Shown one piece after another: positions 6,851 to 10,941 of a stretch of DNA of 10,941 nt. Where the stretch lies: assembly GCA_030622805.1 (NCBI GenBank), contig JAUXFR010000013.1, positions 1-10,941 on the forward strand, written 5' to 3'. A program made the translations under genes and the position numbers. Source of the stretch: Anaerolineae bacterium. Lineage in GTDB: Bacteria; Chloroflexota; Anaerolineae; Anaerolineales; UBA4823. The notes beneath the pieces were generated by a model. It was not told where the DNA came from. It made no database searches and was given only the letters and a program-made list of their open reading frames with translations. Position 1 is the stretch's first letter. Every line of letters begins with the position of its first letter.

Positions 6851-8391
6851 AGCACGGCCTCCATTTCCTCAACATCCTGGCGCTGAACTCCAAGCATGTA
6901 AAGACCTAACTCCTCTTCGGTCACCGTAGATGCATCCGGGAATACACCCGTAATCTCTCCCTCGTACATAACAATTATCCTGTCAGACAGGCTCATCACC
7001 TCTGATAGATCTGCGGATACCAGCAGAACTGCAGTTCCTTCAGTTCGCTTCACAACAAGTTCCTGACGAACAAACTCCGTGGCACCCACATCGATCCCGC
7101 GGGTAGGCTGCGCTGCGATCAGAAGTTTAGGGTCAGAGGAGAATTCACGCGCCACTATTACTTTCTGCATGTTACCTCCAGAAAGCGAGCTTACCGGCAC
7201 CTGACCATTGATCGTTCGAATGTCATACTCCTCAATTAACCGGTTTCCAAGTTTTTTGACTGCGCCCTGATCAATCCGAAAACCCTTCTTTATCGGTGCT
7301 CGGAAATATCGATCCACGATGAGATTTTCATCGATCGTTGCCAGCAGTGCCAGACCGTTGGTTAAGCGATCTTCCGGTATGTGAGCCACACCTGCCATAC
7401 GAACGACACGCGGGTCCGCCTGCAAGATGTCCCGTGAATCTATATACGCGGCTCCAGTCGACGCTTCACGCAAACCGGTCAATACCTCTACAAGCTCAGT
7501 CTGCCCGTTTCCTTCTACCCCGGCGATACCCAGAATCTCACCCGCGTATACATTGAAGGACATGTTTTTCAACATCTGTACGCCAGTATCTGATACATAA
7601 GAAAGGTCATGGACTTGGAGGACTGCCTGACCACGATCGCTGGGCGGTTTATCGACCGAGAGCAGCACATCTCTACCAACCATCATGCGCGCCAGCCCTT
7701 CGCGTGTCACTTCTTCAATTTTAAGCGTTCCCACAATCTTACCCGCGCGCATAACCGTTACGCGATCCGAAATCTCTTTCACTTCACGCAGCTTATGAGT
7801 TATGAAAATGACGGTTTTACCCTGATCTACCAGCGCGCGAATGGCTTTGAAGAGTTCCTGAGTCTCCTGTGGTGTTAAAACTGCGGTCGGTTCATCCAGA
7901 ATTAATATTTCTGCACCCCGATAGAGCGTTTTTAATATTTCGACCCGCTGACGCATACCAACGTTTATGCTTTCAATAATTGCATTTGCATCTACTCGCA
8001 AGCCATATTCCTTTGCGAGACTCTCAGTGTCCTGCACTGCCTGGTCTTGTCTAATTAAACCACTTCGGGTTTTCTCTTCACCGAGCACGATATTTTCTGC
8101 TACTGTGAAGGAGGGGATCAGCATAAAATTTTGATGCACCATGCCGATGCCGTTATCGATCGCATCGAGTGGTGAGTTCAATTCCAAAAGTCGATCTTTG
8201 TAGTTTATCTCCCCCTCTGTAGGACGCTCTAATCCATACAGGATTTTCATCAAAGTCGTTTTTCCAGCACCATTCTCTCCAACCAGGGCATGGATCTCTC
8301 CCTTTTCGACAGAGAAGTTTACGCCATCGTTAGCAACGACTCCATTTGGATAGACCTTGACAATATCTCGCATTTCAATGATGGGTGTCAT
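6847..8391 (-). CDS. nucleoside/simple-sugar ABC transporter ATPase, two nucleotide-binding domains (YufO/NupO-like)
   Basis: This 514-residue cytoplasmic ATPase is a tandem fusion of two ABC domains. First domain: Walker A GENGAGKT at 38-45, Q-loop Gln87, signature NVGMRQR at 143-149 (the Met-Arg form in place of LSGGQ that is usual for the first half in this group), Walker B LILDE at 163-167, and switch His199. Second domain: P-loop GVEGNGQT at 291-298, without the GKT lysine; canonical signature LSGGN at 403-407; and a degenerate Walker B LLIAAQ at 423-428, where both acidic residues are lost. In ribose- and nucleoside-type transporters one composite site is normally degenerate, so this is expected and not decay. 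The protein powers uptake through the two permeases downstream. GGAGG at 8396-8400 lies four bases before the ATG. An intercistronic hairpin separates it from the binding-protein gene. Confidence 0.95.
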   Translation of the reverse strand: MTPIIEMRDIVKVYPNGVVANDGVNFSVEKGEIHALVGENGAGKTTLMKILYGLERPTEGEINYKDRLLELNSPLDAIDNGIGMVHQNFMLIPSFTVAENIVLGEEKTRSGLIRQDQAVQDTESLAKEYGLRVDANAIIESINVGMRQRVEILKTLYRGAEILILDEPTAVLTPQETQELFKAIRALVDQGKTVIFITHKLREVKEISDRVTVMRAGKIVGTLKIEEVTREGLARMMVGRDVLLSVDKPPSDRGQAVLQVHDLSYVSDTGVQMLKNMSFNVYAGEILGIAGVEGNGQTELVEVLTGLREASTGAAYIDSRDILQADPRVVRMAGVAHIPEDRLTNGLALLATIDENLIVDRYFRAPIKKGFRIDQGAVKKLGNRLIEEYDIRTINGQVPVSSLSGGNMQKVIVAREFSSDPKLLIAAQPTRGIDVGATEFVRQELVVKRTEGTAVLLVSADLSEVMSLSDRIIVMYEGEITGVFPDASTVTEEELGLYMLGVQRQDVEEMEAVL

Positions 8392-8420
8392 TGCACCTCC
8401 AGAGAAATTATTAATCTATA

Positions 8421-8456
8421 GTGAAGGTAGATAACTGAATATTTATCTACCTTCAC
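8421..8456 (-). promoter_or_regulatory. intercistronic hairpin between binding-protein and ATPase genes
   Basis: Two perfectly complementary 14-base arms (8421-8434 and 8443-8456) enclose an 8-base loop. On the transcript the hairpin lies 24 bases past the lipoprotein stop and about 30 before the ATPase start. It is followed by an A/U-rich stretch but not by a clean U-run. In ABC importers such a hairpin commonly leaves more binding-protein message than membrane-component message, by partial termination or 3' protection. That role is inferred here. Confidence 0.7.
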
Positions 8457-8480
8457 ACTTCTTACAGTATCTGAATTAAT

Positions 8481-9563
8481 TTACTCGAAAACGGTATCCA
8501 CAATGATTTTTCCGTCCAGGATATCCTGCTCAGCCTGAGCGATTGCATCCTTTACTGACTGTGGTGTATTCTTCTCATACCACTGATTATAAGCCAGTCC
8601 AACACCGCCCTCTGCAACACCCAGGTTTTCGGCGGTACCAAACGGCAGCGTCCCCTCTATGTACAACTTGAGGGCGCGATACAAACTTTTATCAACGTTC
8701 TTGAGCATTGAGGTCAAGATCTGTTCAGCCTGTTCTGGGTCGGTATCCGCGATGATTGTCGCCTGATCTGAGTCAACACCGAGCGCATAGGAACCTGCTT
8801 CTTCAGCAGCCTGGAAGATGCCCACACCGGTACCACCAGCCACGCTGAAGACGATATCCGCGCCCTGCTGGTACATGGTCAAGGTAATCTCTTTGCCTTT
8901 GGCTGGGTCGTTCCAACTGCCAGCATACTGAATGATCACACCCGAATTGGGATCCAAACCTGCATCCGCAGCACCTTGCTGGTAGCCGACGATGAAGTCA
9001 TTGATCACTGGTATATCCTGACCGCCAACCACTCCCACGATCAGGTCATCATTCATACCTTCCATCTCTTCCTGCGTCATCAAGCCAGCGTAATAACCAG
9101 CCAGGTAGGAACCTTCGTTCTGCATATAGAGTACGGAGTATACGTTATCGCAACCTTCGCAGGCTTCATAATCTACAGATACATCGTAGATGATGAACAT
9201 CTTATCAGGGTACTTGGGCGCCACGTTCTGCAGAAATTCAGACATCTGGTATGTACCGAGGATCATGATATCGTATTCCTCGTTAGCGGCAGCATCTTCA
9301 AGGGCAGGCTCCCAACGGGCGGGGTCGATACCAGCCTCGATAGTCTTAACGGTGTAGTTGAATTCCTCTTCTGCCTGGCGTACACCACGCTCTGCAGAAT
9401 CGAAGAACGACTTATCACCCAATACACCGTTGACCAGGTGGACGACCTTGATCGGCTCTTCCGCCGACGGTGGGGCTTCAGTCGCCTCTTCACCTCCGCA
9501 TGCTGCAAAAAGCATGCTGGCGACAATAAGCAGACTGAAGATCAGAAATAATTTGTTACGCAT
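8481..9563 (-). CDS. BMP/PnrA-family nucleoside-binding lipoprotein of ABC importer
   Basis: This is a 360-residue exported lipoprotein. The N-terminus has the Lys-containing n-region MRNK, a hydrophobic core and the lipobox LFAAC with Cys22, followed by a Glu/Ala/Pro linker that tethers it outside the membrane. The mature part is a two-lobe periplasmic-binding fold of the BMP family: LGDKSFFDSAERG at 48-60, GSYLAGYYAGLM at 151-162, VGVVGGQDIP at 177-185, GADIVFSVAGGTG at 234-246, GVDSDQ at 262-267 and SMLKNVDKS at 285-293. BMP proteins bind purine nucleosides and hand them to the permeases. A longer frame begins with TTG at 9578, but that triplet overlaps the GGAGG at 9572-9576, which serves the ATG at 9563 with 8-base spacing, so I chose 9563. 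Oddities are SFF where SFN is usual, and a Cys-x-x-Cys at 135-138. It is the first gene of the importer operon. Confidence 0.95.
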   Translation of the reverse strand: MRNKLFLIFSLLIVASMLFAACGGEEATEAPPSAEEPIKVVHLVNGVLGDKSFFDSAERGVRQAEEEFNYTVKTIEAGIDPARWEPALEDAAANEEYDIMILGTYQMSEFLQNVAPKYPDKMFIIYDVSVDYEACEGCDNVYSVLYMQNEGSYLAGYYAGLMTQEEMEGMNDDLIVGVVGGQDIPVINDFIVGYQQGAADAGLDPNSGVIIQYAGSWNDPAKGKEITLTMYQQGADIVFSVAGGTGVGIFQAAEEAGSYALGVDSDQATIIADTDPEQAEQILTSMLKNVDKSLYRALKLYIEGTLPFGTAENLGVAEGGVGLAYNQWYEKNTPQSVKDAIAQAEQDILDGKIIVDTVFE

Positions 9564-9571
9564 TTTCAACT

Positions 9572-9576
9572 CCTCC
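9572..9576 (-). promoter_or_regulatory. ribosome binding site that sets the lipoprotein start
   Basis: GGAGG on the minus strand lies 8 bases before the ATG at 9563. A TTG that would give a 365-residue product lies inside this site and is therefore rejected as the start. Confidence 0.85.
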
Positions 9577-9649
9577 AAAATTTTTTGTATATGGTTAAAT
9601 TAAATGTCTTACTTGGTTCTTTATGCTTATAAATATATTTTTTTTGACC

Positions 9650-9662
9650 ATCACCTCCTTTC
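9650..9662 (-). promoter_or_regulatory. orphan, maximal Shine-Dalgarno sequence
   Basis: The 13 bases GAAAGGAGGTGAT on the minus strand are a perfect complement of the common bacterial 16S rRNA 3' tail. They lie about 75 bases upstream of the real lipoprotein ribosome site. The only start that follows is an ATG at 9651, whose A and T belong to the same match and which comes just 2 bases after GGAGG. It opens an 18-codon A/T-rich frame ending at 9595. That spacing is too short for normal initiation, so function is uncertain. Confidence 0.55.
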
Positions 9663-9720
9663 AAGAACGTGAGACTATTACGATCTCTTTCAATCACTCT
9701 TCCAAATTGTGATCTATGAG

Positions 9721-9768
9721 AAACACTAAAGATGCTGCATCAACCAGCTATCGTTTGATGCAGCATCT
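9721..9768 (-). terminator. hairpin terminator overlapping the nucleoside hydrolase stop codon
   Basis: Perfect 14-base arms at 9755-9768 and 9730-9743 enclose an 11-base loop and are followed on the transcript by a broken U-rich stretch (TTTAGTGTTT). The stop codon at 9740-9742 lies in the descending arm, so the last codons of the hydrolase encode the hairpin. It would separate the kinase-hydrolase pair from the importer operon. The U-run is weak, so read-through is possible. Confidence 0.7.
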
Positions 9769-10687
9769 CAACAACCTGCCGCATATCAAGCTGCTGCACG
9801 ATATGGGTAGAGGCCGGCTTACCTGACTGTTGAAACCAATCTACACTGGTCAAACCCCTGCCATGCTCTCCAACAATTTCAACACTGACAGGCAGCTGCT
9901 GAGCATCGATAATCAGGTCAGGATTAAGCGCTACAGCCGCCGCCAATGGGTCTGGGATCAAGAATCCAGGATATCCGTAGTCCTCTCTGAGCAGGGTAGC
10001 CGTATGCGATGTAATTTTTCGAAAAAAATCAGCCCGCCTGGTTTTTAATTGCGCAAGTTCATCATAATCGGACCAGGGTACCGGATGACTGAGAGTAGCT
10101 TCCCATGACAGCATCCACAAATCAGGAAATCCGGCGCCGAACACAATTGCTGCTGCTTCTGGATCGGCGTAGATGTTGAATTCCGCTGCTGGAGAAGCGT
10201 TTCCGCGCGCTTCGACCGCACCCCCCATCAGGACTAATCGCTTCACGTTATGGACGAATCCTGGATCCAGGCGTACGGCTACAGCCAGATTTGTCAGCGG
10301 ACCCAATGCCACAAGCGTGAACTGTCCCGCATGCTGCTTCGCCAGACGTACAAGCGCCAGAGAGGCGGCTTCAGTTTCAACCAACCGTTCGCCAAGAGAG
10401 AGTGATGCAGTTATGCCGCCCAAGCCGTCGCTTCCGTGGATACCATCCGAGTGTACTGGATCAGCGATGAGCGGATGACTGCAGCCTCTGTAAATTGGTA
10501 CATCGGTCTCAAATAAATCCAGCGTATGTGCAACGTTACTGGTGACTTTCTCGACATCCACGTTCCCATTGACAGTGGTAATAGCAATCACATCCGTAGT
10601 GGGATGCGCCAGCGCCATCATGATCGCGATCGCATCATCCACACCAGCATCTGTATCAATGATCAGCTTCTGGAAATTACCCGTCAA
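9740..10687 (-). CDS. inosine-uridine-preferring nucleoside hydrolase family protein
   Basis: This 315-residue enzyme, of usual family length, cuts the N-ribosidic bond of nucleosides to give base and ribose, using a bound calcium ion. Seen: the metal/catalytic cluster DTDAGVDD at 11-18 (Ala in place of the common Pro), VNGN at 39-42, HGSDGLGG at 84-91, ALGPLTNLA at 127-135, MGGA at 154-157, AEFNIYADPEAA at 168-179 and the C-terminal metal ligand Asp246 in IPDPLA. The residue before Asp246 is Pro where several studied members have the leaving-group His. The start is a TTG at 10687, which overlaps the preceding kinase stop by 4 bases (TTGA). GGAGG at 10694-10698, six bases upstream, supports it. 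Base preference cannot be read from sequence. With the preceding kinase it forms a hydrolase-kinase pair that would turn nucleosides into base plus ribose phosphate. Confidence 0.92.
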   Translation of the reverse strand: MTGNFQKLIIDTDAGVDDAIAIMMALAHPTTDVIAITTVNGNVDVEKVTSNVAHTLDLFETDVPIYRGCSHPLIADPVHSDGIHGSDGLGGITASLSLGERLVETEAASLALVRLAKQHAGQFTLVALGPLTNLAVAVRLDPGFVHNVKRLVLMGGAVEARGNASPAAEFNIYADPEAAAIVFGAGFPDLWMLSWEATLSHPVPWSDYDELAQLKTRRADFFRKITSHTATLLREDYGYPGFLIPDPLAAAVALNPDLIIDAQQLPVSVEIVGEHGRGLTSVDWFQQSGKPASTHIVQQLDMRQVVEMLHQTIAG

Positions 10688-10941
10688 ATTACCCCTCCGG
10701 ACAGCAGTGCCTCAACTTCGCTCCGACCAGGCATCGATGGCTGCGCACCTTCTTTTGTCGTTGAAAGCGCACCAGCAGCCATCCCCCAACGGATCGCCTG
10801 CTTGATTGACAAACCCTCCACCAGACCAACCGCCAGACCACCGTTAAACGCATCTCCCGCAGCCACCGTATCAACCGAATTTATTTTATAGGCAGGGAAG
10901 AACTCACCTTGTACGCCATCAGACCAGTAAGCTCCCGTGCT
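10684..10941 (-). CDS. PfkB/ribokinase-family kinase, partial (N-terminus beyond window)
   Basis: Only the last 85 codons are in the window, entering in frame at 10941. They contain the C-terminal PfkB signature DTVAAGDAFNGGL, starting about 22 residues into the visible part, with the catalytic Asp. A short helical end follows, reading ALSTTKEGAQPSMPGR, which is typical of ribokinases and related sugar kinases. It overlaps the start of the nucleoside hydrolase by 4 bases. I infer that it phosphorylates the ribose released by that hydrolase, giving ribose 5-phosphate. The substrate-binding half is missing, so ribokinase identity cannot be confirmed. This is the third PfkB kinase in the window. 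Confidence 0.9.
   Translation of the reverse strand, partial: STGAYWSDGVQGEFFPAYKINSVDTVAAGDAFNGGLAVGLVEGLSIKQAIRWGMAAGALSTTKEGAQPSMPGRSEVEALLSGGVI

Larger units (their letters stand above)
9564..9739 (-). promoter_or_regulatory. gene-free leader of the importer operon
   Basis: This 176-base spacer is A/T-rich near the lipoprotein start. It should hold the promoter and 5' leader, because a hairpin closes the upstream gene pair. I could not find a convincing -35/-10 pair: TTTAAT-, TATATT- and TAATAG-like hexamers occur, but none has a good -35 at 16-18 bases. It carries the lipoprotein ribosome site at 9572-9576, a run of 8 A, and the orphan Shine-Dalgarno described separately. No purine-riboswitch core was recognised. 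Confidence 0.5.

Noticed and set aside
8976..9551. Plus-strand open frame of 191 codons
   Set aside because: It is antisense to the binding-protein gene, and its content mirrors that gene's codon pattern; no family features.
9564..9578. TTG at 9578 as the lipoprotein start
   Set aside because: The TTG is part of the Shine-Dalgarno itself; the ATG at 9563 gives a normal signal peptide with good spacing.
9650..9662. Remnant of a plus-strand 16S rRNA 3' end
   Set aside because: The identity stops at 13 bases; the sequence on either side does not match the conserved helix next to the 16S end, so a Shine-Dalgarno on the minus strand is the simpler reading.
9564..9739. Purine riboswitch in the importer leader
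   Set aside because: A nucleoside importer made this plausible, but no conserved core or three-helix arrangement could be seen.
10626..10633. GCGATCGC as a cyanobacterial HIP1 repeat
   Set aside because: Only one copy of the 8-mer was seen in 11 kb, far fewer than in HIP1-rich genomes, and the lipoprotein style does not suggest a cyanobacterium.

Overview
This window reads as bacterial. Every gene is on the minus strand, packed end to end with strong GGAGG-type ribosome sites at several starts. My best guess for the host is a member of the Chloroflexota (Anaerolineae-like). The clues are a lipoprotein whose mature end begins Cys-Gly-Gly followed by an acidic Glu/Ala/Thr/Pro linker, a GC content near 50 percent, and a sugar- and nucleoside-scavenging gene set. 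No rRNA or other marker gene is present, so this is an inference from style.

Layout in the direction of transcription (high to low coordinates). (1) 10941-9740: the tail of a PfkB/ribokinase-type sugar kinase, overlapped by 4 bases by an inosine-uridine-type nucleoside hydrolase. This small unit ends in a hairpin at 9721-9768 that contains the hydrolase stop codon. (2) 9739-9564: a 176-base gene-free leader with an orphan, perfect 13-base Shine-Dalgarno match. (3) 9563-4719: a complete BMP/PnrA-type nucleoside ABC importer: substrate-binding lipoprotein, an intercistronic hairpin, a double-domain ATPase, and two different permeases. (4) 4753-1: a catabolic cassette directly coupled to the importer: an ADP-ribosylglycohydrolase-fold protein, an amidohydrolase of the MTA/SAH/adenosine-deaminase type, a TrpF-like TIM barrel, and two PfkB kinases in tandem. 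The second kinase runs off the left edge.

How it may work: the importer brings in a nucleoside or another N-riboside. The amidohydrolase would deaminate the base. The nucleoside hydrolase and/or the ADP-ribosylglycohydrolase-like protein would cut the N-glycosidic bond, and the PfkB kinases would phosphorylate the freed sugar or the nucleoside. The odd member is the TrpF-like protein. It keeps the phosphate-binding loops and the general-acid Asp of phosphoribosylanthranilate isomerase, but lacks the catalytic Cys and the anthranilate-binding Ser-Pro-Arg. It sits in no tryptophan context and may isomerise a phosphorylated sugar or ribosylamine. The importer plus these five enzymes is the best candidate here for an undescribed pathway.

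No mobile element, CRISPR array, tRNA, rRNA or plus-strand gene could be supported. No gene-free stretch exceeds 300 bases.
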